NCBI RefSeq assembly: GCF_023065955.2
Contig: NW_026622852.1
Span: 9,655,423 to 9,719,422, forward strand
Source of the DNA: Ursus arctos
Taxonomy: Eukaryota > Chordata > Mammalia > Carnivora > Ursidae
Reading direction: 5' to 3'
DNA: 64,000 nucleotides
The notes under the pieces were generated by a model. It made no database searches. It was not told where the DNA came from and saw only the letters and a list, made by a program, of their open reading frames with translations. Position numbers and translations under genes: made by a program. Below are positions 1 to 11,734 of this stretch, piece by piece. How positions within the stretch are numbered: the first letter of the stretch is position 1; each line of letters starts with the position of its first letter.

Positions 1-1664
1 CTTATAGAACAATTCAGTAATGTGGCGGGATACAAAATCAATGCTCAGAAATCAGCTGCATTTCTATACACGAACAATGAGACTTAAGAAAGAGAAATTA
101 GGGAATCCATTCCATTTACAATAGCACCAAAAATCATACGTTATCTAGGAATTAACTTAACCAGAGACGTAAAGGATCTATATTCTAGAAACTACAAATC
201 ACTCTTGAAAGACATTGAAGAAGACACAAAAAGATGGAAAAATATTCCATGCTCATGGATCGGAAGATTAAACATAGTTAAAATGTCTATGCTACCCAGA
301 ACAATCTACACTTTCAATGCCACCCCAATCAAAATACCAATGACATTTTTCAAAGAACTGGAACAAACAGCCCTTAAATTTGTGTCGAACCAGAAAAGGC
401 CACGAATCGCCAAAGAATTGTTGAAAAGGAAAAACAAAGCTGGGGGCATCACAATGCCAGATTTTGAGCTGTACTACAAAGCTGTGATCACAAAGACAGC
501 ATGGTACTGGCACAAAAACAGACACATAGACCAATGGAACAGAATAGACAACCCAGACATGGACCCTCAGCTCTGTGGGCAACTAATCTTTGACAAAGCA
601 GGAAAAAACATCCAGTGGAAAAAAGACAGTCTCTTCAATAAATGGTGCTGGGAAAATTGGACAGCTACATGCAAAAAGAATGAAACTTGACCACCCTCTC
701 ACACCATACACAAAGATAAACTCCAATGGTTGAAAGACCTTGATGTGAGATAGGAATCCATCAAAATCCTAGAGGAGAACATAGGCTGCAACCTCTTTGA
801 CATCGGCCACAGCAACTTTTTTCATGACACATCTCCAAAGGCAAATGAAACAAAAGAAAAAATGAACTTGTGGGACTTCATCAAGATAAAATCTTCTGCA
901 CAGCCAAGGAAACAGTCAAAAAAACTAAGAGGCAGCCCACGGAATGGGAGAAGATATTTGCAAATGACACTACAGATAAAAGACTTGTATCCAAGATCTA
1001 CAAAGAACTTCTCAAACTCAATACACGTGAAACAAATAATCAAATCAATAAATGGGCAGAAGATATGAACAGACACTTTTCCAATGAAGACATACAAATG
1101 GCTAACAGACACATGAAAAAATGTTCAAGATCATTAGCCATCAGGGAAATTCAAATCAAAACCACCTTGAGATACCACCTTACGCCAGTTAGAATGGCAA
1201 AATTTGACAAGGCAAGAAACAATTGTTGGAGAGGATGTGGAGAAAGGGGATCCCTCCTACATTGTTGGTGGGAATGCAAGTTGGTACAGCCACTTTGGAA
1301 AACAGTGTGGAGGTCCCTTAAAAAGTTAAAAATTGAGCTACCCTATGATCCAGCAATTGCACTACTGGGTATTTAACCCAAAGTTACAGACGTAGTGAAG
1401 AGAAGGGCCATATGCACCCCAGTGTTCATAGCAGCATTGTCCACAATAGCTAAATCGTGGAAGGAGCCAAGATGCCCTTCAACAGATGACTGGATTAAGA
1501 AGATGTGGTCCATTTATACAATGGAATATTACTCAGCCATCAGAAAGAACGATTACCCAACATTTGCAGCAACATGGACGGGACTGGAGGAGATTATGCT
1601 AAGTGAAATAAGTCAAGCAGAGAAAGACAATTATCATATGGTTTCACTCATTTATGGAACATAA
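1..1664 (+). pseudogene. Broken L1 ORF2 (reverse transcriptase C-terminal half)
   Basis: C-terminal part of the L1 ORF2 protein, the endonuclease/reverse transcriptase that carries out target-primed reverse transcription. The frame beginning at base 1 is open apart from a TAA at 85-87, a TGA at 688-690 and a TAG at 751-753. A frameshift near 890, best explained by one lost base, moves the reading to the frame open from 870. That frame meets TAA at 1374-1376 and then runs to the natural stop at 1662-1664. Recognisable blocks are the segment beginning [10 protein letters not shown] (from 208), the [13 protein letters not shown] block, the C-terminal Cys/His motif ([18 protein letters not shown], about 1224-1277) and the MEYYSAI block near 1521. 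Four stops and a frameshift mean no full protein can be made. The endonuclease and the catalytic reverse transcriptase motifs lie upstream of the window. Confidence 0.9.
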
Positions 1665-1990
1665 GAAATAGGAAGATCGGTAGGAGAAGGAAGGGAAGAA
1701 TGAAGGGGGGGTAAACAGAAGGGGGAATGAACCATGAGAGACTGTGGACTCTGGGAAACAAACTGAGGGCTTCAGAGGGGAGGAGGGTGGGGGATTGGGA
1801 TAGGCAGGTGATGGGTATTAAGGAGGGCACGTATTGCATGGTGCACTGGGTGTTATATGCAAGTAATGAATCATGGAACATTGCATCAAGAACTGGGGAT
1901 GTACTGTATGGTGACTAATATAACAAAATAAATATTATTAAAAAATAAAATAAAAAAATAAAATAAAAGCTTGTTAAAAAAAAAAAAAAG
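1..1990 (+). mobile_element. LINE-1 3' end (carnivore L1), cut by window edge
   Basis: Sense-strand 3' part of a carnivore L1 retrotransposon: the ORF2 C-terminal half to 1664, a G-rich 3' UTR (about 1665-1915), then an A-rich tail with repeated AATAAA-type hexamers (about 1920-1990). The 3' UTR contains the familiar carnivore L1 wording (CTGTGGACTCTGGGAAACAA and CACTGGGTGTTATATGCAA), also seen on the other strand at 19580-19831. The element enters from beyond base 1, so its 5' end and target-site duplication cannot be judged. It is a dead copy. Confidence 0.93.
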
Positions 1991-4900
1991 AAAGAAAAGG
2001 AAAGGTTCTGCTATTCAACCCCCAGTTCCAAAAGGTTAACTTTCATCTCTCCCCTCCGTGAGGTCCCAGGGCCCCCAGGATGGCAGTTTCTAGAGCTGGT
2101 CCTCAGAAAGCAGAGGCCCTCAAGGAGAGGCACGTAACAAGGAAAGCCCAACCTGAGGCCCAGGTCCTGCCAGAGGATCAAATTTTAAAATAGCAGCGGC
2201 ATCTGCAGCAGAGGCTTCATCCCTGGCAAAGAGCGAAGGGACAAAAAGATCTACAGCTCAAAGCCTCCCCAGTGTCCGCCTCTGCGCAGAGCCCAGGCCC
2301 ACTAGACAGTAGAGCTGCCTCTGCGGGCAGAGGGAATACTGAAGGTCATGAAGAACGAGTCCATCACTGGCCCGATGCTAAGGAAGAAACGGGCTTGGGT
2401 GTGGCACTCATGCAAAGACAGGGAGTCTGCTCGAGGAGAAACTCAAGGACCCGGCAGAGCCCAATCCACACATTCCTATAGTGACAGCGCTGCTTTCTTC
2501 CCCGAGTAAAGGCAGGGCTGAGGACCATATCCCACTGCCTTTGAACAGAACCAGAGGCTCTGAAGGCCCTAAGCATTACTATGCAGGTCACAGAGAAAGT
2601 CAGAAAACCCAGAACGACGGCACAATTCCACAGCAACTGTGTTTGAGGCCCCCAGCCTGGCCTTGAAGGCCCAGGCCAAGGACACCCCAGCCATCAGGCC
2701 ATGTTCACCAGAGCCCCAGACTCTGGGTCGGGGGGTGTGCTTCCTCTGTTCAGCCAGAAAACTCTCCTCCACCCTCCACCTCCAGCAAAATTTCTGAGAA
2801 ATGCAATTAGAGAAAATAAATTCGTTCTCGCATTACCACATCCTCTGAAGAGGATGGTCTCGGTCTCCCCTAACCAGAAATGTTTACTCTCATGCTATTA
2901 ATTGTCTTCTTGTTTCTTCTGTCTGTGGTGTGTTTGGGGGGAGGTTTAGGGAATTCCAGGAGCTCAGGCCAAGAGGAAACAAGGGTTCTGCTTCAGCTCC
3001 TACTGGGAGGCAGCTTTGGCTTCTCAAAGGTGACCAGGGCCAGGGAGGAAGTCTGACGGTGGCATTGCATATCCACCCCGTTCCTTCACACGTATCTGTG
3101 AGGATAACCCATTTCCAAAGTGTGTAATTATTATAATACCGCTATTATAAAAACATACACACATGCACAAAGATCCTACCTGATACACATGCACAGTTGT
3201 ACGCAATGGGAAAAATCAATAAAGACCAGACCCCAGGATCTTGATCACTCCGTCCTTCCTCTGCTCCCTCATTGTCCTGAACCCTACGCAGCTGTGGGGA
3301 GGAGTGGGTGTGGTTATACAGGCATCAAAGGGCCCAAGAATGACCCCTCAGCCCGCAGAAAACCTCACATACCCTAAAAACGAAACTGGACGTTTGGGGG
3401 TTATGAGGGCCTAAGTTCAGAAGAGTGAGGAGAAACTTCCAATGACCCTGAGCTTGGTGGTGGAGAGCTTCCACCTGCCTGCAAGACCCCCTTCCATTCC
3501 TGCTTTAGGCTGGGAAATGAGCACTGCTCCCCAGTTCTTCGTTTAGCCTTAATGGAAAGGTAGAGCTGACTGTTACCTCACCGTCCTCTCTCCATGTGAC
3601 AAGTTCTGCAGTAGCAGGGAATGAAAAACTCCTGCCTCTGTTTGTGTTTCACACCAGGGAGAGGAGGAGGCCCAAGGGAAGGCAGAATAAGCCTGGAGTA
3701 GAAGGGGCACATGCTATCTACAGCTTGGCAAGGAAGTCTCCAGAGACCTTCAAGTAGCACTCAGGCTACTCTCCTGACACTACAAGAGAACTGAATTCAA
3801 AGACAGGGACAGAAACATGCCTTATGGCCTGAGTCACCTTGCCCCTCCTCCCATCTGCCAGGAGACGGCCCCTATCTGTAAGGATTATGGGAAAGAACGG
3901 TTTCCTTACAATAGTACCTTTCTGCATGTTACAAAACCTAGCCATTTTCCAATGGACACAGAGCTGGGTGAGCTTTTGCAAGAAAGGGGTTTGAGGGATA
4001 TTGTTGAGCAGGACCCTGGGATGGACATGGCATGGTCTGGGAACAAGGTCATGAAGGAAACTCTGAACTCAACCGTGAATTCTCCCTGCTGAGGGAGTAC
4101 CTTGGAAAAGGGAATCCTCTCTCCATGGAGACTCTACGAGGTACACTGTGCCAAGTTAAAGTCCTGATTAACCTTCTAGGAGGACTCTAGAAAATTCTTT
4201 GGCTCACAAAAGGCAATATCTATACAGATGGATAGCACCTTGATAATCAGACCTCCTTGGTTCTTATTGCTAAAACGAATTCAGTTGGTGGCAAAAAGTG
4301 GCCGATATACCCTCAGAGAAATGTTCAGAGTATTTTAAATAAAGTTGGACCTATTAGAAAAAGCTGAAAGAAGGACTAAGTAGTGGCCTTGAAAAGAAGA
4401 GTAAAAAAAGTAATCTTCCTCTACTCCAGTTTCTGGGGATTTCAGCTCAACAGAAACCTATGCAAAGTGAATTATGAAGGGGGAAAATGCAAAAATAGGA
4501 ATCCCAGAGAGACGTCCAACAAGAAGAATTAGAGATAAAAACGGAAGGAAACACTAAAAAAAAAAAAAGGATTTTTTTTTCAAATTCACATACCAAACAA
4601 TGACAAATCTGAAAAGTAGCAGAAAAGTTGATGCTTAATATTGCAGGGGGGGAGTGGAGGGAGGAAAACAACCCATGAAACCATCCAAGTGAGACAGCTT
4701 TAGTAAGGTGTCTTCCCACCACCCATTGCTAAGCGAACAAGCCAACTGCTAACATAATAGCAGAAGCAGTTTCTACAAAGGACTGACCACTAAATCAAAG
4801 AAAGAGAATGGAAAAAGCAATGAAATATAATTACCTGGGTTCCTCCCATTCTTGCTTCCATGGTTTCTTTTAGTTCAGGGAATGAAACAAGAACAGATAT

Positions 4901-6395
4901 TTTCATAAGTTTGCCTGAGCTTCCTGCCCATTAGAACTTTGTGACCTTTGCCAGAACGTTTAACATCGGCCAAAACATTTGGTCTTTGTAAGGGCTTCAG
5001 ATGGATTATAAAGCAAACCATGTGTCCCATTTCATATTCAATCACAGCTCACACGGGCCTTTTACCAATCACTTAAATCACAGTATCTTGGAAAGTTCCA
5101 ATTGGAAACAGTCATTCGGACTTCTTGTGTGGGGTCCCAGGCAGGGTGCCCCCACCCCATCTACGGAGTCTAGCTACTTGCTCCGTTTCCTTTCCAGTGC
5201 CTCCAACGATGGGATATTTTTATTCTCCACTTTGAGACACTGCACACGATCCTATTAGGACCCACTGCCAGAAGAGTCTCTGTGACGCTTGCCTTCTGCT
5301 CTGAATATTCTCATATTTCTCATTAGCGAGTATCTCTACCCAGCAGGAAAGAAGAAGGAAGCTGTGACTAACGCAGCTGGAGATTTTAGAAAGAATGCCG
5401 AAAGGGGGGGCCAAAATATGCCTGTGAATAAATGGGCTGGGTGTCCTCCTTGTTCTCTAGATGCCTGACGTTCACCCCCTCCCGCCCCAGGACTTCCCAT
5501 CTCGCTCAGTATTGTACTGTTCTCTGTATTCCTATTTGTCCCTGCTCCAGTGGGAGCCCTCAGCGTCCGCAGTAAATACATGTTACGTGGGGACTGGTGT
5601 GCCCGGTAAGGAGAACTTCAATTCTTTTATTATAGCAAGGAAATGGCTGTTTGGGTTTTGGTGGGTGCTTCTGGTTTCTAGAGATGGAAAGGATAACTCC
5701 TGTCGATATAGAAAGCCTTTTATCAGGGTCAGGCTCCAGAATGGTCCGTTAGTTACTGAAACGTTAAACAAAAGGATGCACATTATTCTGGCTGGGAGGG
5801 TGTAAGCAGCCCCAGGCTCTGACTCTTCGGACAGACAGACCATGAGGTCTTCCTGTGGTTACTGACACCCCAGCCTTGCCTCGTGCTTCAGTGGGAAAAC
5901 AGAAACCAACAGACAAGCCTTCCGACATGCTTTGGCCACCAAATGTCTGGGCAGGCTGTGGCTGTGGCTCCCCTTTGTTAACTCCTTCCCAGTAAGAGAG
6001 TTTGCATGCCGGGCCAGGATCCTGTCCCCTCCGCCCCTTTCAGGAACTTTAGTCCTTCACTTTGCTGACCCTCATCTGGCAGAACCCTCCCCTTTCCTTT
6101 CCACAGGACCATTCCCAGGAGCATTCTAGAGGCTCTCCTATCATCCAGTCGAAAACACACAAAACAAAGCCCCCTGATGTCACAGTCCCCTATGGCCGTC
6201 AGCTGTTCTCTTCCTCTGCCAAGACTCAGAAACGTTCCCTACAGACCTTTTGTCTCAGCCCTCTCCAGAACACTGTCACCAAAGCATCCATCCTGTCTAG
6301 TCCAGTAAACCATCATCTTAAAAAGACCACACTCTCCTTCACGAAATATTCTCTTTCGCCTGGTTGAACTCCCATGTGTTTCTGTCCTGCCTTTC
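1991..6395. other. Unassigned single-copy-like sequence
   Basis: I recognise no gene, exon or clear repeat here. Reading frames are short (up to 114 codons), on both strands, and lack a consistent coding pattern. The 2030-2760 part is richer in G+C than its surroundings but is not visibly CpG-dense. A short A/T homopolymer pair lies at 4557-4580. From about 6070 onward the pyrimidine-rich text may already belong to the L2 element called from 6396. Confidence 0.5.
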
Positions 6396-6883
6396 TTGTT
6401 CTTGCTCAGTCTCCTTTCCGGGTCGCACTTGCTCTACCCAAATTCTGCTTGTCGGAGTGCCTCAGAGCTCCGTCCACGCCCCTTCTCTCCCTCCACTGCA
6501 CCACGTGCAGATGTGATCCCACCCAGTCTCTCGACTTCAAAGAGACCTGCTGATGACTCCTGCATTTCTATCTCTGGTCCTGATTCTCCGCACTCCAGGG
6601 TCATCCACAACTGCCCACCTAACACGCCCACTAGCTTGTCTAAGACACATCTCAAACTTGAGATCTACAAGACGGAACTCTTGATTTTCCACTTCTTCCT
6701 CTGATTCCCAGGCAACCAAGTCACTCCCCAGTCTTTTCTGCCTTGGTAAATGCTTCTCCATCTTCCCAGTTTCTCAAACCTGAAACTTGTCATCCTTGAC
6801 ATCTTTCTTCCACAATTTCCCATAACTCAACACCATATCATATTGATTCAACATCCAAAACATTTAAAATCTGTCAAATTCTT

Positions 6884-7093
6884 GGGGCACCTGGGTGGCT
6901 CAGTGGGTTCAATGTCCAGCTCTTGGTTTCGGCTCAGGTTGCAATCTCACCGGTCATGAGATCAAGCCCCGTGGCCAGCTCAGTGCTCGGCAGGGCATCT
7001 GCTTGAGGATTCTCTCCCTCTGCCCCTCTCCCTGCTAGTTCACTTGCTCTGTCTCTCTCTCTCTCTCAAATAAATAAATCTTTGAGAAAAAAA
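6884..7093 (+). mobile_element. Can-SINE, old subfamily
   Basis: tRNA-derived carnivore SINE copied by L1 machinery. The head (GGGGCACCTGGGTGGCTCAG) carries the Pol III A-box region, followed by a B-box-like part, a CT-rich stretch and an AAATAAATAAATCTTT tail. The target-site duplication is AAATCTGTCAAATTCTT at 6867-6883 and again at 7094-7110, a perfect 17-base match. It sits in the L2 on the same strand. The body resembles the old caniform form (TCTTGGTTTCGGCTCAGG), not the young bear form. Confidence 0.95.
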
Positions 7094-7344
7094 AAATCTG
7101 TCAAATTCTTTACATCTTATGGGCTGTAAATGGTCTTCCTGCATCCATTCCTGTCTTCTCCAACCGACTTCCCACACATCAGCCAGGCTGATCTTCTTTT
7201 AAAAACATCTGATTATGCTAGTGCCCTGCTTCCCGTTGTATTGCAGATAGACTATAAATCCCTTAACATGGCCCAAAGGCCTTCCTGATGTGATCCTGAC
7301 TACATCTCTCCCCTCCCTATCACTCCTCGCACTCCAGCCCCACT

Positions 7345-7800
7345 GGGTGGCTTGGAGCCTGTGGGCCATCTACCCATGCCTCGCATCGTGGGAAACCTAA
7401 GAACTACATTTCCCAGACTCCCCTTGCAACTAGAGACCAGTATCTGGTTTCATCCTGCCAATCACAAGCACTTGACTTTGGGGCTCAGTTAAGTAGGGGA
7501 GAGGCAGGGGATGAGGCATCTATTTTGCTGGTGTAGACTGAGCCAGAATCAGCCCAGTTCTGAAGTGCCAGACTGGGTGGCTTCCTGCAGCCAACAGTAG
7601 TTTCCCAGTCATAGAAGAAACACGTGGTTCTGGGAGCAGGACGTTGTCTCTGGAAGGTCTGCCTGGACTGTATGCCCAAGAGCCTTTCTTCCAGTTCCTA
7701 CAGCGCTCTGTATGTTGCTGAGTACCTGATAAGTCTCTTCTCCCTTAAACTAGCTAAGGAGGTTTCTGTTGTTGGCAACTGAACCCTAACAGATGGACTG
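7345..7800. mobile_element. Unassigned interspersed repeat inside L2
   Basis: The phrase AACTACATTTCCCAGACTCC (7401) and the ending CAACTGAACCCTAACAG (near 7778) look like an old mammalian LTR or DNA-transposon family, but I cannot name it with confidence. It separates two parts of the L2, which supports its being an insertion. Confidence 0.4.
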
Positions 7801-7854
7801 ACCAACGTTTAGTTATTTAGCTGAACCACGACTGCAGTTTAGAATGGGAGTGGT

Positions 7855-8085
7855 TAATCACCCTGGCTGAATCTGAACCCGCGTTCCGGCACTTCCATGC
7901 TCCATGACCTTAGTTAAATCACTTAATCTCCCCAGCCCCAATGGTCTCATTTGTAGATTAGGAATAAAAACAGCATCTACCCAGAGGGCATCTGAGGATA
8001 AAATGGGGTAATACTGGTAAAACCCTTGGTATAGTTGTTGGCACATAATGAGAGTTCACGAAATGTTAGCTTTTATAATCACTAT
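7855..8085 (+). mobile_element. MIR SINE
   Basis: Sense MIR. The core reads TTAAATCACTTAATCTCCCC (around 7915), followed by a TCATTTGTAGATTAGGAATAA block, GATAAAATGGGGTAATACTGG and the tail GTTGTTGGCACATAATGAGA. It lies within the L2 relic. Ends are approximate. Confidence 0.8.
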
Positions 8086-8624
8086 AATTAAGTATCATTA
8101 TTTCCTCACTCTGGGCCTTAAAATTTGCTCTTTCTTATGCCTGGAGCACTCTGCCTGCTCCACACCCAATTAATTCCCCCACTCATCTTCCAGTTTACAA
8201 ATCGTTTCCTCAAAAGTTACTTCCTGGCCCATTTTAATTACGCCTACCCTCTTGGTTTTCTCTCAGAACATTTTTCCCTCTTAGAGCATGCAACAAAACT
8301 TCCAGTTATATATATTTTTTGTTTATGTTTCTATGTTTTTAATCCGATTCTCCCCCATGGAGCTATGACTTCCATGAAGGTGGCAGTCATGACTACGTAT
8401 GTCCTGTCATATAGGGAGGACCCAGCATTTTGCTTGACACACAAATGGGCTCAGGAAGTGTTTCTTAAATGAGTGACCCCGTCAACTGGCAGCAGATGCA
8501 ACAAAAATTGCTGAACCTGTGGAGAGCTAGGTCACCAGAGAGTTCTAATATAGGGAGCCCAGGCCTGGTTTGGCATAAAGGAGCCCAACATGAGTCTGGG
8601 AAATTACCTGTAAGTTTTATCATA

Positions 8625-9000
8625 TTAAGATACACATTAATAAGCACTCCACAGTTTTCCAAGCCCTTTTTTTTCTTTAAAGATTTTATTTATTTGTCAG
8701 AGAGAGCGTGCAAGGGCACAAGCAGGGGGAGCGGCACGGAGAGGGAGAAGCAGACTCCTCACTGAGCAGGGAACCCGATGCGGAACTTGATCCCAGGACC
8801 CTGAGATCATGACCTGAGCCGAAGGCGACGCTTCACAGACTGAGCCACCCAGGTGATCCTTTCTAAGCCCTTTTAGATCTATTGATTCTTTTAATCCTTA
8901 CAACAACCCAGTTATCTTTTTATCTCATCTTACAGAAAAGGAAATGAGGGCTTCAAGATGTCTGCAACATGCAGAACACCACACAGAGAAGCAGCAGCAC
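8625..9000 (-). mobile_element. MIR SINE, split by a Can-SINE
   Basis: Antisense MIR text (AATAAGCACTCCACAGTTTT, then after the SINE TTTAATCCTTACAACAACCC and CATCTTACAGAAAAGGAAAT). The two halves join cleanly when the SINE at 8671-8860 is removed, so the MIR is older. Confidence 0.7.
8671..8860 (-). mobile_element. Can-SINE, arctoid type
   Basis: Read on the minus strand: a T-rich start (complement of the tail), CAGACTCCTCACTGAGCAGG in the body, and CCACCCAGGTGATCC at the head end. The flanks repeat AAGCCCTTT at 8661-8669 and 8865-8873. It interrupts the MIR. Confidence 0.93.
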
Positions 9001-9019
9001 AATTCACGAATCACTGACT

Positions 9020-9220
9020 GCTCGACGGGAGTTCCAACACTGGATTTGCCACTTTTTTGCTGTGCGACCTCAATGTCTCGGAGACAGTTGCTTCATCAGT
9101 GAAAAGGAATAATAACGTGTGTGCTGCTGGGAAGATTACATGTACCAAAACTGAGACGTGCGCTGGATAAAGAGCAGGTAGCCTACGTGTCATCACCATC
9201 ATCACCATCAACATTGCTAA
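9020..9220 (+). mobile_element. MIR SINE
   Basis: Sense MIR, diverged: GTGCGACCTCAATGTCTCGG, a CTTCATCAGTGAAAAGGAAT block and GGAAGATTACATGTACCAAA. It ends near a short imperfect (CAT/CACCAT) run at about 9190-9212. Confidence 0.6.
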
Positions 9221-9350
9221 ATACTCACTTTTACTCAGCAACGTGGTGAATCAGGCTTTTACATAAGAGCCTTGGATTCTAGACCACTGATACCCTAGGA
9301 TTACATATGTTAATCAAGGCTAGGGCACGAATGCCACCCTCCATTTTATT

Positions 9351-9534
9351 TACATTTTTGCAGATTTTATTTATTTATTTGAGAGAGAGGGTGAGCATGA
9401 GTGGGGGGAGAGTGGGGGACGAGCAGACTCCCCGCTGAGCACGGAGCCCAACACGAGGCTGAATCCAGGACCCCAAGATCACGACCCGAGCTGAAGGCAG
9501 AGGCCTGACTGAGCCACCCACCGAGGCGCCCCCC
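9351..9534 (-). mobile_element. Can-SINE, arctoid type
   Basis: Minus strand, from ATTTATTTATTTGAGAGAGA to CCACCGAGGCGCCC. The imperfect duplication CACCCTCCATTTTATT ends at 9350 and recurs as CATCCTCCATTTTATT at 9535-9550. Its 3' duplication overlaps that of the next SINE by one base. Confidence 0.93.
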
Positions 9535-9564
9535 CATCCTCCATTTTATTAACTGAGAGATTTA

Positions 9565-9758
9565 TTTTTTTTTTAAGATTTTATTTATTTATGTGACAGA
9601 GAGACAGCCAGCGAGAGAGGGAACACAAGCAGGGGGAGTGGGAGAGGAAGAAGCAGGCTCATAGCGGAGGAGCCCGATGTGGGGCTCGATCCCAGAACGC
9701 CGGGATCACAGCCTGAGCCGAAGGCAGACGCTTAACGACTGCGCTACCCAGGCGCCCC
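9565..9758 (-). mobile_element. Can-SINE, young bear-type
   Basis: Minus strand with the diagnostic complement GACAGCCAGCGAGAGAGGGA and head TACCCAGGCGCCCC. The perfect 15-base duplication TAACTGAGAGATTTA flanks it at 9550-9564 and 9759-9773, so it inserted immediately beside the older SINE at 9351-9534. Confidence 0.95.
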
Positions 9759-9773
9759 TAACTGAGAGATTTA

Positions 9774-10784
9774 ACACCCCACATAGCAGGCACGCTCCTT
9801 TCCTAGAAGCGTGCTCCTCTGCAGTCAGACTGCACCTCCTCCCTCGCAGACTAGAGCCGCCTCTTTCCAGAGTGCTTTGGGCAGAGGCTTTGATTATGTA
9901 TCAGTGGATGAATGCGAAGTATTAAAAAAAAAAAAAAAAGCTAAGACAGGAAATCCAAAGGGCTTTAAGAAAGCTGGTATTTCAGAATGAATTCTGCAAA
10001 GTAGATGATCCGAATCAGAGCCAAAGGCCCCTGGCCCCATGCTCAGAACATCTTTAAACCTCAGGCCAGAAAAACCAAACAGTCCTGCATCCTGTTTCTG
10101 AGAGGAAATTGACTCTCTGATGAGCAGACTGTTAGGCCAAGTGCCACAGACAACAGTCACGGTTTTTGCTGTTGTTCAGGCTGACCTGCTCAGGGCACCG
10201 CGGAGCGAGCACGACTCGGGCACGGGGATCTCCGGGGTAAGAACAGATGGCAATAATTAGGAGACGAGCAAGAGGGGTGAGCACCGAGGTTCACGTGTCA
10301 GCCTCCTCCCGATGCTATCTGCTAGAACCACAAACACACAGCGTCTAAGCAATTACGAGAGTTCCCAGTTCCTTCCTCGGGCTATGACTTCAGCATCTCG
10401 GATATCCATATTAATAAGGATCCCTGGTTTTAATCCTATGAGACTGACCACATCACTTCCCGTTGGCCGCTCTGCGGAACACAATCGCTGGCTTTCTCTC
10501 TGGGATCTCTTCCCCACCACAGCAAATCTCAGGTCTTGACCGACCCTCTCATCCAGGTTCCTGGCTGTTGCATTTCCACACTGACAAGTGAAAACTCCTT
10601 CCCCTCCCAAGGGGAAAGGCTGGTCAGGTACAGTGAGCACGAGAGAGCACTGAGTACGTGGCTACGCTATAAACGGCAAGAAACCACGCTTATTATTCAA
10701 CCAGTCTCTGCAGTGTTGCTTCAGAAATTCACGTCTGAAATGGGAAAGCAGCTAACGTGTCTTGCAATAACACAGCCAATATTC
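9774..10784. other. Unassigned sequence
   Basis: No gene or recognised repeat. There is an A17 run at 9924-9940, and a small CpG-containing patch near 10190-10240 that is too short to be a CpG island. Frames reach 95 codons at most and overlap on both strands. Confidence 0.45.
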
Positions 10785-10995
10785 ATTTAACACTTAGCCT
10801 TGCCAAGCACTGTGCTAGATTTGGGAGAAATGAGCCCCTTAATCTTTATCACAGCCCGGGGAAGTAGGTACCATAATTATCCCCATTTCACAGACGAGAA
10901 AGAGAGGCTCAGAGAAGCCAAGTAACTTTTCTGAGGTGACATAACTAGTTAGCCACAGAAAGAATGCTCAGACTCAGGTCAACTGGACCTGAAAG
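10785..10995 (-). mobile_element. MIR SINE
   Basis: Antisense MIR: GCCAAGCACTGTGCTAGATT, then AATTATCCCCATTTCACAGA, GAGAGGCTCAGAGAAGCCAA and ATAACTAGTTAGCCACAGAA in the expected order. One of the clearer MIRs here. Confidence 0.88.
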
Positions 10996-11084
10996 TCATC
11001 CCTCCGGTAGCTCTACCCAAGTTCTCTCACACCCCCGGGCTACCTATCACTAAAGTCAGCTCTAAAGGGATCATATTCCACCTG

Positions 11085-11300
11085 TCCTTTCATCCTTCCG
11101 GTATCAACTAAGCAGTCCCCTCTTCCAGAACTCCCCCTGACTTCCAGCTTGCTTTAGGCTCCTCACGTACTCGATACACAGCTCTTCCTATAAATCTGAT
11201 CTCTCCCACTAGACTGGGAGCTCGGGGAGGACAAAGGCCAGGTCTGTCATGCGCACAGTGAGTAAGAGAGTGTCTTGCGCCTCATAGACACCATGGACGT
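11085..11300 (+). mobile_element. L2 LINE 3' end
   Basis: Sense L2 tail: CTCCCACTAGACTGGGAGCT, then a CGGGGAGGACAAAGGCCAGG block, in the same order as the L2 3' UTR. The terminal TGAATGAA repeats are lost. Confidence 0.7.
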
Positions 11301-11734
11301 AGTTGTGGGATTTATGGATTCATATAAAGATGACACCCACAACGGTTCTTTTTGTAACATAAGAACAGGGTCTCACTGCTTCTCCCCAGAATTTCCTTCG
11401 TCCTAGGAAATCAGAAAAGCAGGTGAAAGCTGGTGGCGTGCTTTCTGAAAATGCAGTAAATCCCCTAATAATGTTGATCCTTTGACGTTGAAGGAGCTCA
11501 AATTTGTTTGTGGTATGTGAAAGCCAGCTATGTCTGAAGCCCACCACCCAGCAACTAATCCTTAGCTTTCTTGTAGTGGCAACAGAGGGAAAGAAAGGCT
11601 GGTGTCCTAACACACTGTCACAAAGGTAAATGTTTAGGACATGATGTGTCATAGTGTCATCAGCAACCAAGATCGTGTTGAAGGACAGTGCTAGGGAAGA
11701 GCATGGTCTGGCTTCCCTACAGCTAAGCAGGAAC
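11301..11734. other. Unassigned sequence
   Basis: No recognised gene or repeat. A 147-codon frame on the minus strand (11320-11763) spans it but runs into the repeat at 11735, and it shows no motif I recognise. It is most likely chance. Confidence 0.4.

Larger units (their letters stand above)
6396..8476 (+). mobile_element. L2 LINE relic, interrupted by three later insertions
   Basis: Old CR1-clade L2 element, sense strand. The frame 6396-6704 keeps an eroded reverse-transcriptase block: an ADDS remnant of the YADD-type catalytic motif, then a KTELLIF block. The text then follows the L2 3' region: CTGATTATGCTAGTGCCCTG near 7209, the GGCCCAAAGGCCTTCCTGAT block near 7269, TTGCTCTTTCTTATGCCTGG near 8125, and a tail ending in GGAAGTGTTTCTTAAATGAG at about 8472. 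It is split by the SINE at 6884-7093, an unnamed repeat (about 7345-7800) and a MIR (about 7855-8085). Boundaries are approximate, and the 5' limit could be as early as 6070. Confidence 0.75.

Noticed and set aside
205..690. 161-codon open frame with retroelement-protein similarity
   Set aside because: It is a piece of L1 ORF2 bounded by nonsense codons, not an independent gene.
9351..9773. Repeats with spacers resembling an array (CRISPR-like)
   Set aside because: They are two SINEs with target duplications. Unit length, orientation mix and host type rule out CRISPR.
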